From: UBA1351 sp963677885
GTDB taxonomy: Bacteria; Bacillota; Clostridia; Lachnospirales; Vallitaleaceae
DNA: 64,000 nt
Direction of reading: 5' to 3'
Assembly: GCA_963677885.1 (NCBI GenBank)
Contig: OY782500.1
Coordinates: 4,650,001 to 4,714,000 of the forward strand
Made by a program: the position numbers and the translations under genes. The notes below the pieces were generated by a model that was not told where the DNA came from, did not search any database, and worked only from the letters and a program-made list of their open reading frames with translations. Shown in pieces: positions 51,071-58,922 of the stretch (its first letter is position 1; each line of letters starts with the position of its first letter).

Positions 51071-53071
51071 ATGAAAAGTATACGAAGTAAATATATGGCT
51101 TTGTTTGGAGGTTTATTACTAATAATCTTACTTGTGATAGGTGTAACTGCTAACGTATTAGCTTACAATGCACTGTTGGATGTGTCTTTTGATCTGATTA
51201 TGGAGACATCAAATGAATCTGCAAAGGTTGTAGAAGAAAGACTGAAGGGCCGCCTAACTGAAGTTGAAGCTTGGGCTAATTCAGAGATTATTCGTGATCC
51301 AAGCATCAGTTTGGAGGATAAATTTGAGTATTTGCTTCGGGAAGTTGATAGAGGCGGCTATATCAGTGCAGGTATTGTAGACCTAGATGGAATGACCACA
51401 TTGACCAATGGTGTTGAATTAGATTTATCGACCCGTCCATATATTAAAGAGGTTCTGGCTGGAAAGAATCAAGTGACAGATCCAATTGTCAGTCGTGAAG
51501 ACAATGTCACTTTGATCGTCAACTATGCAGTTCCAATAAAAGATAGCCAAGGAAATGTCATTGGTGGATTAGTAGGTGCGAGGGACGGAAGTGAGCTCAG
51601 TAACCTGACGAATGATATTCAACTGGGTGAAGAAGGGGTTGCCTTTATGATTAACAGTATAGGTAATACCATTGCGAATGAGGACTTGGACAAGGTAAGA
51701 AGTGTAGAAAATATAATCGAAATTGCTAAAGATGTACCTGAATTACAACCTTTGGCTGATATTATTTCCCTTATGATCCAAGGAGAAAATGGATACGGAA
51801 CCTATACCTATGAGGGGGTTGAAAAACTGGTGGCTTATGCACCAGTTGGGGATTTTAACTGGTATATTGCCATTGCCATGCCTTTGTCTCAGGTAGAAAG
51901 CGGCTTAACAGGCCTGACAACCAGTATTATTTCGATCTCTGTCATCACCTTGATTATTGCTTTGGTTCTAACTTTTATTGTAGCCAATTTCTTTGTAGGC
52001 AAGGCAAAAACCATTGCCAATGAGATTGATCAATTGAAAAATGGTGACTTCACTTCCAGGCAGCATAAAGAACCTTTGTTTGCTGATGAGCTGGATGGGG
52101 CCATCAGCGATATTGAATCAATGAAGCAATCAGTTAGCAGTATGATAGGCTCTGTAAGAGACAACTCATATGATATTACAGCAAAGTCTCAGGGACTTAA
52201 TGGACTTTCTGAAGATATGCTGTCAGTGTTTAGCGGAGTAACTAGATCTTTAGAAGAAACCAATAGCGGTATTGAAGCTCAATCTATACATCTAATGGAC
52301 ATATCTACTATATTAAATGATTTTAGTGAAAAGATTGATGGTATTTCCGAGAATGTAAAGGATATTGATAAGGAAGCCGGTGAAATAGGCATGATGTCAA
52401 CAAAAGGGAACTCTGAAATGGAAGATCTTAATCAGTCTATTGGCCAGATCAGAGAAACCTTTAAAAATTTTGAGAGTAAAATCAGTGGTCTGGGATCCAG
52501 TGTTGTGAAAATATCGGATATTACTCAGATGATTAACGACATTGCAGAACAAACAAATCTTTTAGCCCTAAATGCTGCTATTGAAGCGGCAAGAGCAGGT
52601 GAAGCTGGGAAGGGATTTGCTGTTGTAGCAGATGAGATAAGAAAACTAGCAGAGCAGTCAAAAGTCTCCTCTCAAAGCATTAATGAATTATTGGATGGAA
52701 TCTCAAATGAGGCCAATGAGATTATTGTTAGTAGTGACGGAATTAACCTTCAATTGGAGAATCAATCAAACGTGGTACATTCAACCATTAGTTCTTATCA
52801 GGACATTGTATCTGCTATCAATACGATTTCCAGCAAGATCAGTATAGCCAATCATTCTGTTAATGAAATTGAAAGTGAGAAAAACGAAATTGTGGATAAA
52901 ATTCAGGATGCAACTGCGGTTGCAGAAGAGATTTCGGCAACTTCAATCCATATAGCTGAATCAACCAGTCAGGTTATGATATCTGCCAAGCAGGTATCCG
53001 AAGAAGCAAACGATATGAGTAAGGCTACTGTCATGATGACAGATAAGGTAGAAGTGTTTAAGATTGATTAG
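51071..53071 (+). CDS. Methyl-accepting chemotaxis protein with a dCache sensor
   Basis: 666 aa. Membrane helix 1 (about residues 10-32) is followed by a 250-residue extracellular dCache domain (RGGYISAGIVDLDGMTTLTN, DLSTRPYIKEVLAGKNQV, IVNYAVPIKDSQGNVIGGLVG, WYIAIAMPLSQVESGL), then helix 2 (about 283-310) and a HAMP-like segment. The signalling domain has the hairpin tip DIAEQTNLLALNAAIEAARAGEAGKGFAVVADEIRKLAEQS-type sequence, here starting DIAEQTNLLALNAAIEAARA near residue 490. It senses a small extracellular ligand and signals to CheA. AGGAGGAATAAGGG precedes the ATG. Confidence 0.93.
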   Translation: MKSIRSKYMALFGGLLLIILLVIGVTANVLAYNALLDVSFDLIMETSNESAKVVEERLKGRLTEVEAWANSEIIRDPSISLEDKFEYLLREVDRGGYISAGIVDLDGMTTLTNGVELDLSTRPYIKEVLAGKNQVTDPIVSREDNVTLIVNYAVPIKDSQGNVIGGLVGARDGSELSNLTNDIQLGEEGVAFMINSIGNTIANEDLDKVRSVENIIEIAKDVPELQPLADIISLMIQGENGYGTYTYEGVEKLVAYAPVGDFNWYIAIAMPLSQVESGLTGLTTSIISISVITLIIALVLTFIVANFFVGKAKTIANEIDQLKNGDFTSRQHKEPLFADELDGAISDIESMKQSVSSMIGSVRDNSYDITAKSQGLNGLSEDMLSVFSGVTRSLEETNSGIEAQSIHLMDISTILNDFSEKIDGISENVKDIDKEAGEIGMMSTKGNSEMEDLNQSIGQIRETFKNFESKISGLGSSVVKISDITQMINDIAEQTNLLALNAAIEAARAGEAGKGFAVVADEIRKLAEQSKVSSQSINELLDGISNEANEIIVSSDGINLQLENQSNVVHSTISSYQDIVSAINTISSKISIANHSVNEIESEKNEIVDKIQDATAVAEEISATSIHIAESTSQVMISAKQVSEEANDMSKATVMMTDKVEVFKID

Positions 53072-53092
53072 TGTTTTGTGTCTATTTGCAAT

Positions 53093-53135
53093 AAAAAACC
53101 GGTTAACCATATATACATGGGTAGCCGGTTTTTTT
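53093..53135. terminator. Bidirectional terminator between two convergent chemoreceptor genes
   Basis: AAAAAACCGG and CCGGTTTTTT form a 10-bp perfect stem, with an inner CCAT/ATGG helix, T-rich at both ends when read on each strand. Confidence 0.87.
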
Positions 53136-53162
53136 ATATGTCTAGGGTTTATTAACTTGATC

Positions 53163-54674
53163 TTACCTTGTCAAGCTCTGTAATTCTTTCTTAAGAACAT
53201 CTGCACTTTCAGATACGACACGAATGTCATCGATCATTTTGGTGACGCTGGCATTAACTTCTTCTGTAGAGGCAGAATATTGTTCGGATACAGAGGCGAG
53301 ATTGTTGAACACTTCGAAGGTGGCATTTTTTTCTTTTTCAAGGATTATAGTTTGTTCACCTGCTTTTTGGAATTCGCTGGCAGAAGTTCGAAGATAATCT
53401 ATGGTTTTGGTTATGCTGGAGGAGGTCTTTTCTACAATTTTAGCGGTTTCTTCAGACTGCTCACTTAGATTGTTAAGTTTAGCCTGGGCATCTGTTACAT
53501 GAAGATCGATTCCACGAATAACATCGTTAATATTTTTGGCGCTTGCAGATGTTTCTTCTGCCAATTTACGAATTTCTTCAGCTACGACTGCGAAGCCTTT
53601 TCCGGCTTCTCCGGCTCTAGCTGATTCGATGGATGCGTTTAGGGCAAGAAGGTTTGTCTGACTGGCTATGCTGTCAATTTTGGTAATAAACTCGATGATT
53701 ACCTTAAACTCAGAAAGCATATTATCGATGGTTTCAACAATTCCGCTGTTTATTTCTTCAGAGCCCTTAACAGTATTAATGAGGGCTTCCAAGGTGCTGG
53801 TGCTTTCAACATTAATTGACTCGCTTTCCGTAACGCCTTCAGACAGTTTACCCAATATAGATGCAATTGCATCTAGGGATTCACCCAGTTTATTGAGATA
53901 TAAAATTCCGGATTCAAGATTTTCTGTTTGGCTGACGGCACCTAGTGCGATTTCTTCAACTGCCCGTCCTATTTCTGTTGAGGTTAGATGAAGTGAATCT
54001 GTGGCCTGACCAAGTTCTTCATATTGACCTTCTGAATTGGCTATACTGAGTCTAAGGGCCTGACTGCTGGCTTGCTGTTCTTCTGCAAGTGCTTGGGCTT
54101 CGGACAGTGATTCACTCAATTGTTTGAAGATTGCAATGACGGCTCTTCTGATAAAGAAGGTGATAGCGAATCCAATGAGAAAGACAAAGTTCATGGTGAA
54201 TTTAACAACGATAAAAAGGGAGGGGATTGAAATCATAGTGCCGCTGGCATCTTTTATACCTGTTGAGGTCATAATGAGTAAAAAGTTAAATATAACAAAA
54301 AGTATGACAGTATATATCGTATAAGGTATTATTTTTATGAGTAGTACTGAGGGGACAAAGGCTACAAAAAGCAAAGTCAGAAGTATTATGTTTGTTGGAT
54401 AGGTTGGGAAGGCAACCATAACAATGCCTAGTAAGAATATGAAGGCTAAGACCTGTATTTTAGCATCAGAACTTATGGTGAGCTTAGGTGAAACCAGGGC
54501 CAGACCCATGAATAGTATGGCAAGCAAGGTTGTGACACCTATTGCAAAACTGAAATTTTTTGCCAGGATTGAACTAAGGGGAGCGTATACTGCAATAAAA
54601 GCAAAGATGAAAATAGTTGCGGCCCTGAAACTTTTAAATATAAAATGTTTGATTTGCTGCATTGAATCGTTCAT
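53163..54674 (-). CDS. Methyl-accepting chemotaxis-type protein with multi-helix membrane sensor
   Basis: 503 aa. The N-terminal 190 residues hold about six membrane helices and no large outside domain. A coiled segment (LSESLSEAQALAEEQQASSQ) follows, then the signalling domain with tip IDSIASQTNLLALNASIESA near residue 350 and AEEIRKLAEETSASAKNI. Such receptors sense membrane-associated or intracellular cues. The signalling tip carries Ser in place of Ala (NASIESARAGEAG), a common variant. AGGAGG lies before the ATG on the minus strand. It converges with the receptor gene upstream, sharing the terminator at 53093. Confidence 0.9.
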   Translation of the reverse strand: MNDSMQQIKHFIFKSFRAATIFIFAFIAVYAPLSSILAKNFSFAIGVTTLLAILFMGLALVSPKLTISSDAKIQVLAFIFLLGIVMVAFPTYPTNIILLTLLFVAFVPSVLLIKIIPYTIYTVILFVIFNFLLIMTSTGIKDASGTMISIPSLFIVVKFTMNFVFLIGFAITFFIRRAVIAIFKQLSESLSEAQALAEEQQASSQALRLSIANSEGQYEELGQATDSLHLTSTEIGRAVEEIALGAVSQTENLESGILYLNKLGESLDAIASILGKLSEGVTESESINVESTSTLEALINTVKGSEEINSGIVETIDNMLSEFKVIIEFITKIDSIASQTNLLALNASIESARAGEAGKGFAVVAEEIRKLAEETSASAKNINDVIRGIDLHVTDAQAKLNNLSEQSEETAKIVEKTSSSITKTIDYLRTSASEFQKAGEQTIILEKEKNATFEVFNNLASVSEQYSASTEEVNASVTKMIDDIRVVSESADVLKKELQSLTR

Positions 54675-54937
54675 AAGTTACCTCCTAAAATGTGACTGAT
54701 TAGTTTTTATGTGTTAACTACCGAGTATGATTTATTGAGGAATTTATTCACTTATTATCCTTATAGATATTATAAACGATAGACTTTTTATTTCCAAGTA
54801 GGATATGGATTAATATCAAAGTATTTTATAACATGGAACAATATAGGATGGATAAATAACCTAGTGCTATCATATCGATAAGGGAAATAAAGTGTTATAA
54901 TAATAGTAGATTCTATTTCAAAGGCGAGGTGAAGTTC

Positions 54938-56236
54938 ATGAAACTAGTTGTTAAATCCTTTAAGGAGTTAAGTAACAATGAACTGTATGAGATGATTCGA
55001 CTTAGGGAGAAAGTTTTTGTCCTTGAGCAGAATTGTGTCTATGTGGACTGTGATGGTTTTGATCCGTCCTGTGATCATATTCTGATCGAGGACCAGTCAC
55101 AGGTTGTTGCTACCTGTAGAATTATGCCCCCAGGACTTAAGTATGATCATGTTGCTATCGGAAGAGTTGTTGTTGGTCAAGAGGCAAGGCGCAAGGGCCT
55201 TGGTACTATGCTAATGGAAGAGGGCCTCGCTTTTATACATGGAAAATATGGCGACTGTGACATTGTTCTATCCGCCCAGGTTGCCATAAAAGGTCTTTAT
55301 GAAAATCTCGGTTTTAAAATAATTTCAGAAGTATATCTGGAAGACGGTATTGATCATGTTAAGATGAAGCGGGAAAAAGGCAATCCTGTGGTAATGAAAG
55401 TAGACAAGGAAGCGGATGTGGATGACATTATGGAATCAGAGGTCTACAAAAAAGCTTTACGTAAGGTTCGTATCGAAAAACTATTGGAATCTGCGATTAC
55501 AAGGAATGAAATGTTCTTGCATTTCCAACCGGTGATTGATGTGACAACCGGTCTTATTTCAGGACATGAAGCCCTCCTTCGGTGGGAAAGTCCGGAACTT
55601 GGCAATGTGGAGCCCAATGAATTTATTCCTATTGCAGAAAAAACCATGATTATTAATATGATAGGATTATTTGTGATTCGGGAAGCCTGTCAATTTGGCC
55701 GGCTTATTCACAATGAATTTGGAAAAATACACGGAATGGCAGTAAACATATCATTGGTTCAATTATTCAGTGACGATTTTGTAGACCGTGTTGATGAAAT
55801 ATTACATAATACTAATTTTGATCCTAATTATTTAATATTTGAAATAACGGAATCCTTTGAGTATGGAGCCAATGACCGGATCCTCAGTCGATTGAAACAA
55901 TTGGTGGATCTTGGAGTTAACATTTCTCTTGATGATTTTGGAACCGGTTACTCAGCCCTTGAAAATGTTTTTCTATTACCAATCCAGTATCTCAAAATCG
56001 ATAAAAGTGTCCTATGGAATTCCATTAACAGCGTCAACGGTAAAGCCCTCATTAAAAGCGTTATCGACTTTACCAAAGATGCCGGTATCGATGTAGTTGT
56101 GGAAGGCGTAGAAACCAAAGCAATGGAAGACCAGGTCAAAGCCTTTCAGTCCAAATACAGCCAAGGCTTCTACTACATGAGACCCAGCGACAAACAAGCC
56201 ATCATCAAACGCCTAAAAAAAGAACTAGAAGACTAA
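54938..56236 (+). CDS. GNAT acetyltransferase fused to an EAL c-di-GMP phosphodiesterase domain
   Basis: 432 aa from the ATG at 54938 (GAGGTG at 54926-54931 decides against the GTG at 54929). Residues 1-150 are an ElaA-like GNAT domain (LREKVFVLEQNCVYVDCDGF, IGRVVVGQEARRKGLGTMLM with the acetyl-CoA loop). After a linker, residues about 185-430 are an EAL domain with the catalytic set intact: EALLRW, NISLVQL, EITES, DDFGTGYSALEN, YLKIDKS, EGVET and QGFYY. It should hydrolyse c-di-GMP; how acetyl transfer and c-di-GMP are linked is unknown. The fusion is uncommon, so an internal frameshift was looked for but the frame is continuous. Confidence 0.9.
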   Translation: MKLVVKSFKELSNNELYEMIRLREKVFVLEQNCVYVDCDGFDPSCDHILIEDQSQVVATCRIMPPGLKYDHVAIGRVVVGQEARRKGLGTMLMEEGLAFIHGKYGDCDIVLSAQVAIKGLYENLGFKIISEVYLEDGIDHVKMKREKGNPVVMKVDKEADVDDIMESEVYKKALRKVRIEKLLESAITRNEMFLHFQPVIDVTTGLISGHEALLRWESPELGNVEPNEFIPIAEKTMIINMIGLFVIREACQFGRLIHNEFGKIHGMAVNISLVQLFSDDFVDRVDEILHNTNFDPNYLIFEITESFEYGANDRILSRLKQLVDLGVNISLDDFGTGYSALENVFLLPIQYLKIDKSVLWNSINSVNGKALIKSVIDFTKDAGIDVVVEGVETKAMEDQVKAFQSKYSQGFYYMRPSDKQAIIKRLKKELED

Positions 56237-56343
56237 CAAGATAAGAATATAAGTTATAAATCAAAAGAAAAAGAACTACAGTATTGAAATACTATATACA
56301 AAAGTAATTAAAGGCGTAGATTAGGTTGGTTTTATAAATGGCA

Positions 56344-56428
56344 GAAAGATAGGACGCCTAAGTGTGTGATGCGGAACGGTTAGCGGCGCGTTGAGTGCAG
56401 CATTACACACTTAGGCGTCCTATCTTTC
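56344..56428. repeat. 29-bp inverted repeat between convergent genes
   Basis: The left arm (56344-56372) begins GAAAGATAGGACGCCTAAGT; the right arm (56400-56428) is its complement with one G-U position. The 27-nt spacer is GC-rich (GGTTAGCGGCGCG). It lies between the GNAT-EAL gene and msrA, which converge. No T-run follows. It is like the repeat at 33453 in form and place but not in sequence. Confidence 0.85.
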
Positions 56429-56447
56429 AACCCTATATAAAACTAAA

Positions 56448-56921
56448 CTAGTCCAATTTTATATGACAATACCCACCCGGATTTTTCTTCAAATACCTCT
56501 GATGATATTCTTCAGCTTCAGCAAATACTGTCAGTTTAGTGGTTTCCGTAACTATTGGGTCCATGTATTTATTCTGCTCATTGGCCAGACTTTCCTGGAT
56601 AATGGCTACATCATCATCGTCATAATGGTAGATACCGGTTCTGTATTGGGTGCCAGTATCCGGTCCTTGACGGTTAAGAACAGTTGGATCAATAATCTGC
56701 CAGTAGGCGTCTAAAAGTTTTTCAAGAGAACAGGTATATTCATCAAATTCAATATAAACACCTTCAGCATAATTGGTTGTTCCGGTGCATACTTCCTTGT
56801 AGGTAGGATTTTCTGTGTTTCCGTTGGCATAACCAACGATAGTTTTGGTTACTCCAGGTATACGTGAAAAATATTCTTCAACTCCCCAGAAACAACCTCC
56901 GGCTAAAACTATTTTCTTCAT
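56448..56921 (-). CDS. msrA: Peptide-methionine (S)-S-oxide reductase
   Basis: 157 aa from the ATG at 56921 on the minus strand, with AAGGAAGTG before it; a longer frame to 56951 has no such site. The catalytic motif AGGCFWGVEEYF is at residue 7, and the C-terminal region has TNYAEGVYIEF, PDTGTQYRTGIY and AEEYHQRYLKKNPGGY, which is MsrA throughout. It repairs oxidised methionine with thioredoxin. It is monofunctional (no MsrB fusion). A free-methionine-sulfoxide reductase is encoded at 63128. Confidence 0.95.
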   Translation of the reverse strand: MKKIVLAGGCFWGVEEYFSRIPGVTKTIVGYANGNTENPTYKEVCTGTTNYAEGVYIEFDEYTCSLEKLLDAYWQIIDPTVLNRQGPDTGTQYRTGIYHYDDDDVAIIQESLANEQNKYMDPIVTETTKLTVFAEAEEYHQRYLKKNPGGYCHIKLD

Positions 56922-57096
56922 AGCGTCACTTCCTTTATATAGATTCAACATTAGTGATTTTCATTAAGATATGCCAACTCCTGCTTAAGTGAATAGAGGA
57001 GAAAGCTATACTAGATTATATCACTGTCAAAAACTTTTGTACATGACATATAAGACTAAAGACTTAGAGTCAAGACATACCTTGTGCTTTTTTTGA

Positions 57097-57138
57097 AAAA
57101 CGAACATTAGGTCCTTATAACTAAAAAATGTTCGAAAA
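57097..57138. promoter_or_regulatory. Inverted PurBox pair (PurR operator)
   Basis: AAAACGAACATTA and, inverted, AATGTTCGAAAA carry the CGAAC core of the Bacillus-type PurBox, with CGAACATT (57101-57108) and AATGTTCG (57127-57134) separated by 18 bp. The pair ends 5 bp before the -35 box of the permease promoter. Control by a PurR of the Firmicute type is inferred. Confidence 0.75.
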
Positions 57139-57142
57139 ATGG

Positions 57143-57171
57143 TTGACCGTCATCAACTTGTTCTATATAAT
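57143..57171 (+). promoter_or_regulatory. Sigma-A promoter of the purine permease gene
   Basis: TTGACC (57143-57148), 17-bp spacer, TATAAT (57166-57171). Confidence 0.87.
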
Positions 57172-57178
57172 TATAAGG

Positions 57179-57238
57179 TAGGCATGAAATCTTGGGTGGT
57201 TTTTGCCTATGGTTTTAGGGGATAAATGATTTTCCCTA
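57179..57238 (+). promoter_or_regulatory. Two stem-loops in the permease mRNA leader
   Basis: TAGGCA/TGCCTA (57179-57209) and TTAGGG/CCCTAA (57214-57238) can form two consecutive hairpins at the 5' end. The sequence does not match the purine riboswitch core, so no ligand is proposed. Confidence 0.45.
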
Positions 57239-57314
57239 AGTTGCTTAACATTTGTCACACATGTACGACGCACACGTACGAAATCACACACTATGAACAA
57301 GAAAGGGGTATTAT

Positions 57315-58673
57315 ATGTTTGAATCTCTATTTCAACTCAAGAAACATGGCACTAACGTAAGAACTGAGGTTTTTGCCGGTATCACCACATTTATGACAAT
57401 GGCTTATATCATTGTTGTCAACCCTAACATCTTATCCGGTAAAGATGCTAATCTTACGGAAGTAATCGGTATGGACTGGGGCGCTATTTTTGTTGCAACC
57501 ATATTGGCAGCTGTAATCGGTACCTTGGCTATGGCTTTTATGGCCAACTATCCTTTTGCCTTGGCACCTGGTATGGGACTTAACGCATTTTTCATCTACA
57601 CAGTTGTTCTTGGTGACAACGGATTCGGATGGGAAGTGGCACTTGCTGCTGTATTCATTGAGGGTCTTGTCTTTATTGTCTTAACCTTTGTCAATGTACG
57701 TGAAGCCCTTTTTAATGCCATTCCTATTCAGCTTAAATATGCTGTAAGTGCAGGTATCGGTTTATTTATTGCCTTCATCGGTTTCCAAAACTCAGGAATC
57801 GTTGTTGACGGTGCTACACTTGTCACCATTAATCCAAACCTTGTACAGATTCAGATTATATTGACAGTTATCGGTATCCTTATTACCGGTATTCTTATTA
57901 AGAAAAATGTAAAAGGAGCCATCCTAATTGGAATCCTTGTAACTTGGGCTCTTGGTATGATTGCCCAATTGACTGGAATATACGAAGTGGATCCATCCAT
58001 TGGAATGTTCTCAGTAATTCCTGAAAAAGTTTTTGCACCAATCCCATCCTTGGCTCCAGTTGCCTTTAAGTTTGACTTCTCATTCCTTGGTAACCTTGAG
58101 TTCTGGGTAATCGTATTTGCTTTCTTATTTGTTGACCTATTCGATACCCTTGGAACCCTCATCGGTGTGTCTGAAAAAGCAGGTTTCCTTGATAAAGAAG
58201 GTAAGTTGCCAAAGGCTAAGCAGGCACTTTTAGCTGACGCTATTGCAACAACTGCAGGTGCAGCACTTGGTACTTCAACAACGACAACTTATATCGAAAG
58301 TGCTTCAGGTGTAGCTGATGGTGGTAGAACCGGTCTTACAGGTGTAGTTGTAGCAATTCTTTTTGCTCTAGCACTTCCATTTTCACCGGTATTTATGGCG
58401 ATTCCGGCTTTTGCTACAGCGCCAGCACTAATTGTTGTAGGTTTCTATATGATGGGTTCAGTTACCAAGATTGATTTCAACGATGCAGCAATTGGTATTC
58501 CTGCATTCTTGACAATTATCGCTATGCCTGTAACGTATTCCATCTCAGAAGGTATTTCCTTCGGAATCATTTCTTACACAGTGATTAACCTCTTTACAGG
58601 AAATGCGAAGAAGGTACATCCTCTCATGTATGTAATTTCAATAGCCTTCCTTGTAAAATATCTTTTTATTTAG
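57315..58673 (+). CDS. NCS2-type purine permease (AzgA/PbuG-like)
   Basis: 452 aa with about twelve to fourteen membrane helices. It matches the AzgA-like branch: TEVFAGITTFMTMAYIIVVN at residue 16, ALAPGMGLNAFFIYTVV near residue 95, FVDLFDTLGTLIGVSEKAGF near residue 275 and TSTTTTYIESASGVADGGRTG near residue 320, all part of the substrate site. It imports adenine, hypoxanthine or guanine with protons. The PurBox pair and promoter upstream fit purine repression. GAAAGGGG lies before the ATG. Confidence 0.93.
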   Translation: MFESLFQLKKHGTNVRTEVFAGITTFMTMAYIIVVNPNILSGKDANLTEVIGMDWGAIFVATILAAVIGTLAMAFMANYPFALAPGMGLNAFFIYTVVLGDNGFGWEVALAAVFIEGLVFIVLTFVNVREALFNAIPIQLKYAVSAGIGLFIAFIGFQNSGIVVDGATLVTINPNLVQIQIILTVIGILITGILIKKNVKGAILIGILVTWALGMIAQLTGIYEVDPSIGMFSVIPEKVFAPIPSLAPVAFKFDFSFLGNLEFWVIVFAFLFVDLFDTLGTLIGVSEKAGFLDKEGKLPKAKQALLADAIATTAGAALGTSTTTTYIESASGVADGGRTGLTGVVVAILFALALPFSPVFMAIPAFATAPALIVVGFYMMGSVTKIDFNDAAIGIPAFLTIIAMPVTYSISEGISFGIISYTVINLFTGNAKKVHPLMYVISIAFLVKYLFI

Positions 58674-58686
58674 TGAATAATACATA

Positions 58687-58715
58687 TTGAATAATTGTAT
58701 TAGTCACGTTATAAT
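58687..58715 (+). promoter_or_regulatory. Sigma-A promoter of the pflB-purH operon
   Basis: TTGAAT (58687-58692), 17-bp spacer, TATAAT (58710-58715); transcription would begin shortly before the ZTP aptamer. Confidence 0.8.
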
Positions 58716-58740
58716 GTAGACGTAATTAAAGAAGATTTAA

Positions 58741-58811
58741 ATCTGTATGACTGGCGGATAAATGGGAATACCCATAGGGAGTACAGATGTTAACATGCCG
58801 ACCGCCTGGGC
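58741..58811 (+). ncRNA. ZTP (pfl) riboswitch aptamer
   Basis: P1 is ATCTGTA (58741-58747) with TACAGAT (58782-58788). Within it lie the conserved GACTGGCG, P2 TGGGAATACCCA and GGGAG. The second half holds ATGCCGACCGCCTGGGC, the conserved pseudoknot/P3 strand. This is the pfl motif, which binds ZTP/ZMP when 10-formyl-tetrahydrofolate is short. Genes typically controlled are pfl, purH, folD and fhs, and pflB and purH follow here. Confidence 0.93.
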
Positions 58812-58847
58812 GAAAGACCTTAGTTCTTGAGCTCAGGCGGTCTTTTT
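58800..58847 (+). terminator. Terminator of the ZTP riboswitch expression platform
   Basis: GACCGCCTGGGC and GCTCAGGCGGTC form a 12-bp stem (one G-U pair), followed by TTTTT. Its left strand contains the CCGCCTGGGC of the aptamer, so ligand binding and termination exclude each other: ZTP turns the genes on. Confidence 0.92.
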
Positions 58848-58922
58848 ATTGTTTTAGGAATTGAGTATTCCAGGCAGACAAGATCTCTAGAGCCATGATT
58901 TGTTTTTCAAAAGGAGATTTGT

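Noticed and set aside
57179..57238. Purine riboswitch before the NCS2 permease
   Set aside because: The conserved three-way junction bases of the purine aptamer are not present; control is better explained by the PurBox pair.
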